Positions 52,701-64,000 of a DNA stretch of 64,000 bases are shown piece by piece. The notes under the pieces are model-generated. The model did no database searches. It worked only from the letters and a program-made list of their open reading frames with translations, and was not told the DNA's origin. The translations under genes were made by a program, and so were the position numbers. Where the stretch lies: assembly GCA_021186555.1 (NCBI GenBank), contig JAJKFL010000010.1:22112586-22176585 (forward strand). The letters run 5' to 3'. The first letter of the stretch is position 1, and each line of letters opens with the position of its first letter. This DNA comes from Reticulitermes speratus. Its lineage: Eukaryota; Arthropoda; Insecta; Blattodea; Rhinotermitidae.

Positions 52701-55700
52701 AGAACGGTAAAGTAAAGAGTAAACTTTCAAAATGTTCTACCCACTAAACAACCTTGCACAAAACAAACACTCCAAACATGCACACTGCTCATAGTGGAGA
52801 AATCTTGAAGTAGGTACTAATATTTTATATATTTGCTTGCAGATGGCAGAGAAATGGCTGATGACTTAAATTACAAGTGACACAAGTAACACTTGCTCCT
52901 GTACCTAAGAATCTGGTTGAAGAGCTGCAGATGAAACGGAGTGTGAACCAGCATGGCTGACTCTATGGAATCGGGGCAAGCAATGATGGTGCACAAGTTC
53001 AGTGGGAGGTCATACCAAGGATGACAATCCATCAGGTCCTTTAAGGTTATGTTATGTTAAGTCAGGTCAGGTCAGGTAAGGTCAGGTTTAGGTTTGGTTA
53101 CGTTAGGGTAGGTTAGGTTAGGATAGTTTAGGTTACATTAGGTTATGTTAGGTTAGCAAATTATTTTGGTGTTATATTAGTGTTACTTGGGATTTGTGTT
53201 GGAGATGTTATGGAGTTATGCTGGAGTTTTGTTGGGCCTATTTTGAAATTATGCTGGACTAACCTGGGAGCAGTTTGGAGTTCGGTTGTAGTTACTTTGG
53301 TGTAATGTTGTAGTTATTGTGGAGTCATGATGGAGTTATTCTGGAATTATGTTACAGTAAATTTCTGGGGTTATTTTTGAGTTAATGTTGGAGGTATGTT
53401 AAAGTTATTGTGGAGTTATGTTACATGTTTTTTGTAGGGTTACATTAAAGTTATTTTGAGATGCATTACAGTTATTTTAGAGCTATGCTTCAGTTATTTT
53501 GGAGTTATGCTGGAGTTATTCTCGAATTATTTTGAATTTATTTTGGTTACATCTTAGTTATATTGGGATTGTTCGAGAGTTCAGTTGGAGTTAATTTGGA
53601 GTTATGGTGGAATTATTTTGGAGTTATGTTGATTTATTTTGGATACATGTTGGAGTTATTCTGGAGTAATGTAGGAGTTATTTTGGAATTATGTAAGGGT
53701 TATTTCTCATTATATTGGAGTTGTTTTTTGGAGTTATTTTGTAACTATGTCAGAGTCATTTTGGGATGTTTTGGAGGTGATTTTGCAGCCTGTTTGAAAT
53801 GCTCGACCAATTAACCTTCTGTAAGGCACTAACATTTTTAAGAAATACCTGTAAAGATCACTTTTTAACTTCATACGCAATTATGAGACGACCCCTCATT
53901 TTTCAGATGATGAATTGGGAAAAGGTTTCTTGTCTTACAATTGGGTAAATATGGTACATTCACAATCAAACATGCTGCTACACACCAAATGTGAAACTAG
54001 TATCATACAAATGCGAGTATGTATAATTAAATTACCTGTCAAAACTACAGTCATGTTTCCTAACAATTTCTGATTCCTTCCTGTTTTTTATTTCAGCCAC
54101 ATTACGTGGTTGTTTAAAATCCTCTTCAGATGACACTTCTTCATTTTCAGGTACTCTCTTCATTTCTCTGCTACTGTAAGTCCCATCCTGCAGTGTGCTG
54201 GTATGGAGCGGAACAAACAATGTCTCATCCATGTCTCTGCTTCCAATTGCAGGCTGAATCTGTTCCTTCTTCAAACTTGCGTTTATTGACGTATTATCAC
54301 CTTTCCTGAGAACAAAGATAAAACTTCCACCTCAGTAAAAGAATGACTGCTTTAAACAAAAAATTACAAATATTTATTCTCAAATTATGTATCTTACTAA
54401 CCCATCACAACCCAAACTTTCTTCCACAATATTTAATGGTTTGAAATGCTTTCTGACAATATATACTAACAACACAGGTAACTGTTGTTAAGGTACATAT
54501 GTTTGAGTTTGAAATCACAGATTTGAGTTACTCCCCCTACCCCTTTCTAGTCCAAATATTTGCGTTTATGAATCCAAAGATTAATCTAAGAGACATATTA
54601 CTGTCATTCTATGAACATCCAAACCCTCTTCTCCAAAATGCCCAGACCTGCTCTGAGGCCTACCCAGCCTCCTATTCAATAGGTACAGGGTTCTCTCCTC
54701 GTGGTAAAGCAGCCAGGGCATGAAGCTGACTGCTCATCTGAATCTAGCACCGAGGTTAAGTATGAGTGGAGCTACACCTCTGCCCCCCTCCATGCCTTCA
54801 TGGTGTGGATAGGGAATACTTTACCTTTTTTACTCAAATTTTTCTAAATGGTTCAGGAAAACCACAAAAACTTGCAATGGTTCCAATTCTTAAAACCTAC
54901 AATCAAAATGAACACAAGAATGCATGTGTTTGTTTTTACTTCTCCATTTATTTGCCTTTACCTGATGACTGCAGGCCTGTCTCTGGTGAGAATGTGCTTT
55001 CGTCTTGGTGATGTCCGAGGGTGTAATGCATCAGGACTTGCTAGTACAAAATCATCATCTTCTGCAGAATTAACATTCGGATTTTGAATTCCAGGACTTT
55101 TATCCTCTGATGGACCCAATTCTCTCTTCTCCTTTTCATTTAATGACTCTTGTATGGCTACTTTCAGAGATGTTTCTTCATCACGGTCATCATCGATCTC
55201 AATGGCCAATGAGCTACTTTCAATTGCACTCTGCCTCACGCCTCCATTGAACTCTTTGAGTGTACAAAGATCCTGTTTCTTTGGTAAACACGCCAGTGAC
55301 AGTGTAGTCTGCTTCAACCTACAACTCCTAACATCAACTGGATTTCTATTATTAACATTCACATGAGGTGTAGGTTTCAATTTCCAAAAGTCTGCTTTAA
55401 TAACCTTTGTGCTCTTTGGGTTATCCTCCACAGGTTGTGCAACATTCTGTTCATGCTTCTCTTTTTTCCTTTCTTGACAGTTTTCTTCCACTTTATTCGT
55501 ACCTGGTACAACTGAACTTGACACTCCTAACTGAATCTTCAGCAATGACGGACTCCTATCAACATCACCTTTGCAATTATTTATCACAGTTCGGTCATTA
55601 TCTGATTTAACATTCAGTACGGCAGTTTGTGATGGCACAGAACTGTCATGTACGCTGACGACAATTGTCACATTAGAATTATTGTGATGTGTAATTTTCT

Positions 55701-58700
55701 GGGTGGACTTCCTAGCACAGCTACCTAAAATTGGACTAGATCTTTGAGTTACTTTCTCCCGTAACACCTGTTTCTTTGGTGTCGTTTGAATGTGATCTGT
55801 CGTTTCAATTACATCGATATTACACTGTGGCACAGTGTTCTCCATATCACTGAATTTAGTAGGAGGCAGAGAGCAAAGTGTTTCAGGAACTATTTCCTGT
55901 TCTACAACTGAACACACATCCCTTTCATTAGCAGGAACAGATTCTGGAGCCAAAGTGGCCCCATAATATAAATCTTCCGTGTCCTCTTTTTCTTTCACAT
56001 TTAATATACCTATTTTTGATGCCATTTTGTTTTGTTTCTTTCTCTTTCTACCTGGTGCCCTCACCTGTAGACTATCAGCAGAATCAAGCCCAAGTCGTTT
56101 GGTCCCACTTTTCACACCACAAATTTCATCTCTGTCCATGTAAGTAACATCATTGTCCAATAACATTTGAGACACAAGATCATAAGCCTTAATAATAGCT
56201 GTTTTTGGACTTGATTGTAGATTTCTGTCTGAATCTTCAGAACTGTTATTCATGCTCAATATAGAGACTGAAAGAAAGCAAGAACATTATAACATTAACG
56301 TACAGTTTAATATTTCATGCAACACACCTGCAGTGTCCAGCTGAAAGCAAAACCCACTCAAAGAGCATACATTAACAATCTGTACTACACATGGGGGTTT
56401 TCTGTATTGTGAAACTTCTCGCTGCAGTGTGGATGACATCACTGCTGCATAACAACCAATGATGTCGCCCACTCTGCAGTGCTAAGTACTGCTCAGTCAT
56501 ACATTCAGAAAAATAGTCCACATAACAGATTTCTAAATACGATATTTATCCACATACGACAACACCTTCACAGTCTTCAGAAATACCTATAGGGAACATG
56601 TTTAACTCTGTGTGCAAATGACTCCCTCATGCTTCAGAAGCCCAACTAGATAAAAAAAAAATAAAAATAAAAAAAAAAAAAACGGCCATCTTATGTTTGG
56701 GTAAATACAGTAATTAGGTTCTCAATTTTCAACTGACTCATACTGTTATAAATTTTATTTCCTTCATTCACAATGCCAAGTTATTCCTCTCCATTACAAC
56801 TGCGTGTTTCTTACAGAGACAGGTACATATACATACATGTAAGACACACTACAGTTACAAATGACTATGTCCACTTTCTGGTAGTATTTCAGCATTTATG
56901 CAAAATAAATATGGGCAACCAGGAAAATCTGACTGACAGCCTTTGGGAGGACTTGTTAAATATGAGACTCTTGTAGAGAAACCATGCAGCACAATAATCT
57001 ACACACATAAATATCTGGCTAAAAACATCCAGACATTCTGACTTATTTCTTGTTGGTCATTTTTATTAACCCTCTGAAGACTAACCTTCATCTAATTTTA
57101 CATATTTAACATCAATTCAAACCTCACAGAACAGATTCCACAAGCACTGGAAAAACTAATCTGTTACAGGCGTTTCAGGAAATTGTAAGCATTTAGCGAA
57201 TCATATAAAATGCACAAACACACTGTGTAGGCACAATGCACAGTTTTGTAATGGTACAGCAGGGGTAAATATAGTCACCAGTGCGGCCTTTTATATACTA
57301 ACTCACAACCAACACTACACCTGTGCCATACTAAATCTTTAATTGTCTTTCACATGAATATGGTTCTCATTACTGAAGACACAGAGGCAGTGCAAATATA
57401 ACCTCAACTACTGACAACTAATAACATCCATGTTACATGCTATTTATTTATCTTACCAATTGATTTGATACGATTCTCATTGTACTCCAATTTCTTCTTG
57501 TAGGCCCCGAGCTCTCTCTCCAATTCTGGGCAGCGTTCACAAAACACCTTCTTATGACTGCAAAAATATGAATATTACAAAACAAAAATTAAAATATCCA
57601 ATACAACAATCTGCTCCTACAGCAATTAGTTTTATGTTTAAAACAGCAAAATGTCCTCCTTGTGTGTGTGTGCACGAGATAAATACATGGATCATCTGTT
57701 GAGGCCGATTACACACAATGTGAACTACAAGCTGCTGTGAAACGTCACCCTTCTTTAATAAATTAATGAACTATCCCCATACAGCACAGTCATTCCTGTG
57801 AAGCAAACTGATTATGAGCTCGTCAAGAAATTCCCTGTATTTTAGGGAAACTGGAGGTTCATTACCGCATTCACCCCAGCCCATCACTCGTTCCTGTCCT
57901 GAGTCAAATGAACCTGGTCCACACATTCCCATCACATTAAGATTCATTTTAATATTATCCTCCAACTATGCCAAGGTCTTCTAAGTGGTCCCTTTCCTTC
58001 AGGTTTCCCACAAAAATCCAGTATACATTTCTCTTCTCCTGATCTAACTAAATTTAGATGTGTAATACTTCTTGTTCAAACACAACGTAACCTGCCAAGA
58101 CTGTGACAGACATAGCAGCAGCAAACAAACCAAGCTCTATGACAAAGCTTCTGATTGTCTGTGAGATTCTTTAGCATCCAGCATGCACACTCTTTGCTGT
58201 AACCCATCTGGTTGTGGAGAGTGCTGTGCGCAACACTGAGGACTCTGCCTAGCTCTTGGGCAACACGAATCAGTTTAACGCATCTGTCCCCTCTGATAAG
58301 GGTTCTGCATGACACATTGTCATCCATACTGGAAATGCTTGGGTGTGCTGATCACTGCTTGTTGTCCACATTTTTCAGCCATTATCAAAAGCACTGCCCC
58401 ATATCCACACCTGTTTCCATAAAATTACACGCGTTGTGTATACCTCCATCAATTGGCGACACTGGTGCCATAACCCTCGCATGCATAAATTAAATCGCAC
58501 TGCAAACTTTGACACCTCATCATGTTTTCGGTAGGCCTGCCATCTTTAAACTGAGTGTACAGTGATATGACACAATAATGTTATATTCTCGTGGCTGTAT
58601 GACGGAAAAAGACAATCTACATGTGCCTGTGACATGGTGAAATCCGCACTAAGATGACCCTATTTCACATAAAACATATCACTACCTTATTTTTTAAACT

Positions 58701-61700
58701 TCCTTGTACATGTCATAGTTAAACTTTTAAAACAGTATAAGAAACTTGCCTATACACACAGACAATAAGCTCATTCTCCCAGAATTAAACAAATTAACCT
58801 CCTCTAAGAAACAGCTTTAAAGTATGAATGCAGGTACAATCCTTATTCTATGAACATACCATTTTAGATCCTCTTTTACTCGACACAAGTCTTCTTTAGC
58901 TGATTCTAAGTCACGTTTCATGAACTGACACGCTGATTCAGCATCATCATATTTTTTCTTCAGATCTGGAAAAAGTACATATACCAGTATGTAGACACTG
59001 ATATAATACATAACTGTTTTAAATATAATCAAAACCAAATGTTTGCAAATTATGACACAAGGGAATTAATTCTGGGTGCAAGACATTCGGTAGTTTTATA
59101 GACGGTAAAGGTCATAACAGGTCTGTGCAGGCACAGAGGGGAGGTACAGGTATAGCTCCAACCCATTCACAACCTGGCACTAGCAGGAGGTGGTGGTCAG
59201 CACGACGCTCCGGCCCCTTTACCCCCGGGAAAGAGACCCGGTACCCATTGTACAGGAGGCTGGGTGGGCCTTGGGAGCCAGTGTGGATGGCACAGAAAAT
59301 CACGCCCCCACCGGAATTTGATGCCCAGACTGTCCAGCCTGTAGAAAGTCACTATACCGGCTACGCTATCCCGGCCACCAGTTTTACTAAAAGGGGTTGT
59401 GATCTGTTGCATGCATGCACAGATTTGTGTATGGAGGGGAGAGGTTAGAGGCACATCAGCATTGAAGGTTATATGCACCTGTCTAAAAAAATCACTAAAC
59501 AAACAAAAAGCAGTAGGCTTATAATACAAAGAGCAATATCAGAACTGTACAATGTAAGGTAAAATTGCTATGTTGTTTACAAGTACGCAAGGTTGCACAC
59601 AAAAGACAGTAACAGATGACAGGCTGTGAAGTGTGTCATCACAGTCTCTCGATAAAATGTCAGAATTCTAAAATATAAGGTAACAAAATGGTACTCAATT
59701 TTTATCTGCATACAATTTTTTCTCAGCTAGTTTTGAAGACAGATTAAGAACAGTTCATCCATCTTACATACACCCCCAAACCCTGCTCTGAACCATATTC
59801 ATGGCCACCTACACATTTCATTTTAAACTATATAGGCCTAACCATCTTCCAGTTTGCTATCCAAAAGTACAAAGATTAAGACATACAGAACTATAATTAT
59901 GCCTGTTGTTTTGTATGGGTGTGAGACTTGGTCTCTCACACTGAGGGACGGACATAGGCTGAGGGTGTTCGAGAATAGGGTGCTGAGGAGGATATTTGGG
60001 CCTAAGAGGGACGAGGTAACAGGGGAGTGGAGAAGACTACATACCGAGGAACTTAATGATCTGTACTGATCTGAATAGTGTGCTGAGGAGGATATTTGGG
60101 CCTAAGAGGGACGAGGTAACAGGGGAGTGGAGAAGACTACATAACGAGGAACTTTATGATCTGTACTGATCTGAATAGTGTGCTGAGGGGGATATTTGGG
60201 TCTAAGAGGGACGGGGTAACAGGGGAGTGGAGAAGACTACATAACGAGGAACTTAATGATCTGTACTCATCACCAAATATTATTCGGGTGATCAAATCAA
60301 GAAGAATGAGGTGGGTGGGGCACGTAGCACGTATGGGTGAAGGGAGAGGTGCATACAGGATTTTGGTGGGGAGACCTGAGGGAAAGAGACCACTTGGAAG
60401 ACATAGGCATAGATGGGAGGATAATATTAAAATGTATCTTAAAGAAGTGAGATGGGAGGGCACAAACTGCATTGATATGGCTCAGAATAGGGGCAGGTGG
60501 CGGGCTCTTGTGATTGAGGTAATGAACCTTCGGGTTCCATAAAACGCGGGGAATTTCTTGACTAGCTGACGACCTGCTAGCTTCTCAAGAAGGACTGTGC
60601 TGCATGGAGTTAGTTAGTTAGTTATAGGCCTAACCATTGCAGCTTTATCAGTTGTAACTTAACCCATGAGTTTATATTTAATCAATACTACTCAATATGG
60701 CAAAGTTAACATCAACCCACTGAAAGTGCTCACTATCCTATGCTATCAACTTCATCAGCAATTCACTTGAAGGTGGTGGCTTTGAAAATAATTCCCTATC
60801 CACGATCAGGCTGACTTATGTGTATCGGATCAGTGACTTTTACCAGGGGTAGGAATTAAGATTGTGCTCTTTTGGGGATTGACAACAAGAAGCCACACAG
60901 ATAATTTTCAAAGGAAACTGCTGTCCCCATCTCCACTTCTACCCTGAAGACAGAGAGAGCATGTACCTACCCAAAATTAACTACCACTGGACTATAATAT
61001 CATAACCCAAAATGCCACTATTCCAAAAACTAATATACCCTTTGTTCAGAACTGGTTCAGATGCATGAACTGGCTTTCAAGTGAAACAAAATAATACACA
61101 GTCCATCGTTCACAACTCAATCTTTATAATTAATCATCGCTTAGTACAACATGTTTCGTTCTTAATAATGGCCACCATCATGTACTACAATTTAAAAACA
61201 CCTAGAGGAGAAATACTAGTAAACAAACATTAGGTCGAGAATAAAATGAGATCTCATTCTTTACAAACAACAGTCAAGTTAAAATGCCGAGATTCCAAAA
61301 CGACTTGTGTTGTACAGTAGCCAAATACTGTGTACGAAATTTTGCTAAAAAATATATTGCTAAAAATATTGCTAACGTTTGAATGTTGTTTGTAAAGAAT
61401 GGGATCTCATTTTATTCTGAACCTGATGTTTGTACACTTGTAATTCTCCTCAAGGTGTTTTTAAATTGTAGTACCTGATGTTGTCTGTTTTTAAGGCCAA
61501 AACACATTGTATTAAGTGACAATTAACTATAACAATTTTAGACATGAATGACAGACTGTATATATTTTGTTTCATTGTATTAATTCATACAAGATGTATA
61601 AGCTACAGTTTGACTTTCAAGTGTCCAGTTTAAAGATAAATTGGATAATATCTTTAGGCCCTATTTATAGATATAATGTTTGTTAAGTTCTATGTTCATA

Positions 61701-62270
61701 ACACTGGGTCTTCCCTACATTACTATTTACTTTCCATGTCCTCATTATATTACTGTAGCACAAACTTCAATGCAGACACTAAAATGGCTTGGTGGAAAGT
61801 TCAAAATGAAATTATAATTACATAATTTTAAAGCTATTAAAATTATTACTACTTTTCAAACCATTCACAAAAAATTTAAAATGTCTGTGTTCCTCATTAT
61901 TTGGTAGTGTCAGTTTTTTAAGTTCTGTAAAACATACAACCACACCACTGACCTAATCCAGTAAAGAAACTGAAAATAGGCCCTAAACAGTAGAATAAAC
62001 TCTGAATATCAAAGTACAGATTCATCATTAAGCATAAACCTATAATCAACTGTGTAACAAGCTACATAACTTACTTTTGAAGACACTGAAAATGGTCTCC
62101 AGAAGCAACAAAATCCCCTGCACCTCCAAATCTTCATGACACTTGGACACAAATTCTACATTCAGTAAAGAGGACCAAAGACTTTTTATCGTATCATCAC
62201 TCCATTTAGCAGTCTGATCTTTTCCATTTGCACCTATGTCACAACCCAAGGCAATTACAGGAACCGCCAT
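49771..62270 (-). CDS. CtIP: CtIP/RBBP8 (Sae2/Ctp1) DNA-end resection factor, eight exons
   Basis: Nuclear cofactor of MRE11-RAD50-NBS1 that starts 5' end resection at double-strand breaks. Exons on minus: 62270-62075, 58965-58860, 57557-57457, 56267-54962, 54305-54036, 51655-51544, 50982-50874, 49832-49771. Every junction is GT-AG and phases agree throughout, giving 753 residues ending in TGA. The start MAVPVIALG has a good context (GGCATGG). Visible: N-terminal tetramerisation/coiled-coil region with [16 protein letters not shown] and a CERC motif (107-110). A long low-complexity centre (135-660) has SP/TP sites and a basic RKRKK. The conserved C-terminal Sae2-type domain shows WECEQC (690-695), [10 protein letters not shown] (717-726), then [17 protein letters not shown]731 of TPPGYW aligns with human CtIP T847, the CDK site. 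The central exon is not conserved in sequence, as usual for this family. Confidence 0.92.
49947..50258 (-). mobile_element. SINE with perfect 16-bp TSD in CtIP intron 7
   Basis: The element is 49963-50242. CATTTTCACTTACATA flanks it at 49947-49962 and 50243-50258. The tRNA-like head is on minus. The perfect duplication argues for a comparatively recent insertion. Relative to CtIP it lies in sense orientation. Confidence 0.95.
51729..52278. mobile_element. hAT-type non-autonomous element, vertebrate-like ends
   Basis: The element is 51737-52270. Ends are CAGGGGTCTGCAAACTACGG and, at the right, GTTTGCCGACCCCTG. Flanks are TCTTAGAG and TCTCAGAG (8 bp, one mismatch). Subterminal CGGCCCGC blocks occur near both ends. 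The terminal wording is very like short hAT elements I know from vertebrate genomes. An ATT microsatellite (52089-52115) lies inside. Located in CtIP intron 5. Confidence 0.85.
53035..53157 (+). repeat. Degenerate TTAGG-type (telomere-like) repeat
   Basis: GGTTAGG/GTTAGGTTAGG motifs interspersed with AGGTCAGGTC and GGTTTAGG variants, about 120 bases. TTAGG is the ancestral insect telomere unit, so this is an interstitial telomere-like tract or a look-alike. It lies in CtIP intron 5. Confidence 0.75.
53165..53790 (+). repeat. Degenerate GGAGTTAT minisatellite
   Basis: About 600 bases built from variants of TTATTTTGGAGTTATGTTGGAG with irregular spacing. It directly follows the telomere-like tract. 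The short open frame inside (53563-53814) is a by-product of the repeat. Confidence 0.8.
54620..54826 (+). mobile_element. SINE in opposite orientation, CtIP intron 4
   Basis: Reverse complement of the SINE body: CCTACCCAGCCTCCTATTCA, GAGTGGAGCTACACCTCTGC, CATGCCTTCATGG, ending TACTTTACC. The tRNA-like head is not recognisable. It is the only clear copy with this orientation in the window. Confidence 0.75.
57085..57300 (+). repeat. Dispersed repeat shared with 6560-6790
   Basis: CTCTGAAGACTAA, CTCACAGAACAG, GGAAAAACTA, ACACACTGTGTAGGCA and GTACAGCAGGGGTAAATATAGT follow in the same order as CTCTGAAGACAAA, CTCACAGAGAACAG, GAAAAACTAG, ACACTGTGTGGGCA and GGTGGTACATATAGTAACCA near 6545-6755. Unclassified, old. 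Confidence 0.6.
57812..58045 (-). mobile_element. Degraded LINE 3' fragment in CtIP intron 2
   Basis: Reverse-orientation match to the LINE 3' end: GTCAAGAAATTCCCTGTATTTTAG, GGTTCATTACCGCATTC, TTTAATATTATCCTCC, CTAAGTGGTCCCTTTCC. The opening of the coding part is lost. Confidence 0.75.
58076..58490 (-). mobile_element. Mariner-like transposase N-terminal remnant
   Basis: The minus-strand frame at 58327-58076 reads [34 protein letters not shown], then [15 protein letters not shown]. This matches the helix-turn-helix region of mariner transposases (IRGDRRVT...IA.ELG...LGY.KVCARWVP..LT..QK..R). Upstream frames contain stops. Only the N-terminal half remains. Located in CtIP intron 2. Confidence 0.7.
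59104..59379 (-). mobile_element. SINE copy in CtIP intron 1
   Basis: Full-length relative of 10659-10934, with tRNA-like head on minus, box B changed to ATCAAATTCCGG. AGTTTTA occurs on both flanks (about 59090 and 59380), a possible short target duplication. Confidence 0.85.
59850..60635 (+). mobile_element. LINE 3' fragment with internal triplication
   Basis: It starts at TTTGCTATCCAAAAGTACAAAG and ends in GTTAGTTAGTTA. The C-terminal frame ([20 protein letters not shown], then [19 protein letters not shown]) is intact for a while. A unit of roughly 100 bases, from AGTGTGCTGAGGAGGATATT to GAACTTAATGATCTGTACTG, then occurs three times in tandem (about 59965-60268). The final part resembles the other LINE ends. 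It lies in CtIP intron 1, antisense to CtIP. Confidence 0.9.
61171..61484. repeat. Fold-back element in CtIP intron 1
   Basis: Arms about 61171-61274 and 61388-61484 are inverted copies: GTACTACAATTTAAAAACACC against GGTGTTTTTAAATTGTAGTAC, and ATGAGATCTCATTCTTTACA against GTAAAGAATGGGATCTCAT. By eye they are about 88% alike. The outer flank on the left (minus: ATGATGGTGGCC...GAACGAAACATG) again hints at the hammerhead-like end seen elsewhere. Confidence 0.75.
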
Positions 62271-62279
62271 GCCACGCTG

Positions 62280-64000
62280 ATATGACTTGTAATTCTACGA
62301 TTTCGGGAAAAATTGAAACTGTCTCTTCTTGCTCACATGTAAGTACCTTAGATTCTTTTCTCTAAGTATATCCAGCTGCTTACGATAAATTATATTGGCA
62401 CCTTAAGAACGAATACATCTGGTGGCAAAACTTATAGGTTATGCATGACGCTGGTAAACACCGAAAAACTCAGCAAGTTAAGTTTTTGAAGAGAAAGGTG
62501 CTGAACTCTAATTTTATTAAAACGTCGTACACAATAATGCATGAACTAATAATAACAAATGAATACAGCATCCACACTGACAGAATCGAAAGTTGCAAAC
62601 TGGCCCATACCCACGTAACGCAAATGTGACAAGGATTTCAACACAACACGATTTCTTCTAAACGTACTAAATACGTGAAGAGCATTTACTAGATGAAAGC
62701 AAACATGGATCACAAAGCAAATAAGTCAATCACATTCTAATTGGTACAGGCTGAATGGCATCGAACCATGGAAACATTTTTGGCATAAAACCAATTTCAG
62801 AACACTCTGCATGGACGTTTGATAACAAAACTCAAAAACATTCACAAATTGCGCTACCGCTGGAAGAAATTATGTATAGATTATCCGTGATGTATAATGC
62901 TTCGAATATCCGCAAGGCTTATCTTTACACCACACGCGCTATGAACCATGGATGAGTCATGAGCTTTCCCTCCATTTTTTATATTGCACCTCTCGTTAAT
63001 AGCGTGAAATCATGTCTGGTGGCAGATTTGCAAACCAATACGGCACCAAGTTCAAAAGCATGTCGAGACAAAATGAAATGACATGTATTGGTGAAATCAC
63101 CTGTTTCAACGAAACTCGAATACCTGCAAAGCGTCTAGTAAAATATCCCCGGCCGTCCGTCTCTACTCCTCAAACAATTCGTGAAGCACGTACGGATTTC
63201 AATTAAGAAATTACATTGGAGGATTTTACGTCAAACTGCTGAGTCATTTCAATTTTGCGACAGTTTTAACGACCGCTTTACATGAAGAACTAAATGCGTT
63301 TCTGCGTGCATTTTGATCGTAAATCTATATCGCAGCGAAAAATGTTTTGCCAAAATCGGAGAAATATGTAACATATTTAATGTCCAGCACACTCCTTGCT
63401 CAAGTCTTCCGAACACACGAAAACTATTTACGTTTCTTTATATAATTATAGTTCCCATTAATTGTCTTGATTTTTTCACTGTACAAAAAGTGAAGAGATA
63501 TGTTTAAATTGCATTTATCAATTTTTCATTAAATAATCCGTCTTGCGCTATTTATAAGAAGGCGTAAAAAGTCAGCATTCACGATTTGAAAACCTAGGAG
63601 CTGTTCCTTACATGTTCTCCTTTCTCAATATAGCATATCTTTCCCATAAAGTGGAACATTGAACACATGCGGTGTGCGGACCGGAAGTTGCATAGGCCTG
63701 GTCTCTGAGACTGCAAGATGACGGTAGGAACAACTTGGAACATGCTTAAAAGCACATTAAAGCTGAAAAAGCCTCGGCGCAATGGCGGTCATAGCTTTCG
63801 TGGAAGCGGTTTCACGTACGTGAAAGGTCAACCTTAACCTTGTTCCACGCATGCGCTGAAAACCAGTCCAAGAGCCACTCTACCCGCGGTAAGAAGCTGA
63901 AAATTTTATTGAACAGAAGATGTGTCTTTAATTCTCCTCCACAATTTGTCCTCGTCACAATTTCAGCCCTGATAAATAAACGCGCAGAAGAGCATGTATG
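62280..64000. other. Upstream of CtIP, no gene identified
   Basis: Presumed promoter side of CtIP. Two short ATG-started frames (63012-63206, and 63718-63834 starting MTVGTTWNMLKSTLKLKKPR) have no recognised product. The stretch 63660-63880 is richer in CpG than its surroundings and might hold a first exon of a gene running rightward out of the window. Confidence 0.35.

Noticed and set aside
53563..53814. 83-codon Leu/Phe/Gly-rich frame
   Set aside because: A by-product of the GGAGTTAT minisatellite inside a CtIP intron.
59125..59448. 107-codon plus-strand frame
   Set aside because: Covers the SINE at 59104-59379; a non-coding repeat frame.
60137..60472. 111-codon minus-strand frame
   Set aside because: Antisense of the LINE 3' fragment at 59850-60635.
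63012..63206. 64-codon ATG frame upstream of CtIP
   Set aside because: Has an ATG and stop but no recognised product, splice context or conservation evidence.

Overview
The window is animal nuclear DNA and most probably comes from an insect. Genes have spliced exons with GT-AG introns, introns are packed with transposon debris, TTAGG-type repeats are present, and there is a single-exon divergent ionotropic receptor. The non-LTR retrotransposon carries the 3' protein signature I associate with cockroach and termite genomes, so Blattodea is my best inference. I could not test this.

Layout. About 1-700 is a fold-back mariner remnant. About 1164-3938 is a two-exon C2H2 zinc-finger gene with decayed fingers downstream (3942-4080 and 4755-5030). 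A second mariner scrap (4130-4620) and a deleted pogo/Tigger-like element (5063-5884) follow. A divergent ionotropic receptor lies on the minus strand at 7240-9660. From 10 to 20 kb there is a fold-back with a hammerhead-like loop, SINEs, and a decayed LINE (12510-14540) that lost its RT active site. The rest of that stretch has no convincing gene.

The centre is dominated by a 6.5-kb inverted repeat (20031-26553 against 31094-37593). A 23-base N gap (31071-31093) sits exactly at the inner end of the right arm. The left arm and spacer carry three consecutive exons of a GH20 hexosaminidase-like gene (25160-26872). The right arm carries a damaged mirror copy of the first two. The spacer also holds about nine copies of a 186-bp tandem repeat (27530-29215) and a fold-back element. 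The inverted repeat is either a real palindrome or a scaffolding artefact, and the distinction matters for every gene call there.

The right third carries two conserved genes. Rpt6 (PSMC5), the 26S proteasome AAA ATPase, has eight exons on + at 41840-47631. A CtIP/RBBP8 (Sae2/Ctp1) DNA-end-resection factor has eight phase-consistent exons on - at 62270-49771 and encodes 753 residues. Their introns hold SINEs, LINE fragments, two hAT-type non-autonomous elements with 8-bp target duplications, a mariner fragment, degenerate TTAGG repeats and a minisatellite. The genes look independent and no shared pathway is implied. No tRNA or rRNA gene, CRISPR array or operon was seen.

Limits: all homology is by recognition, without database search. 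Exon borders come from splice signals and reading-phase agreement. Element edges given as 'about' are by eye.
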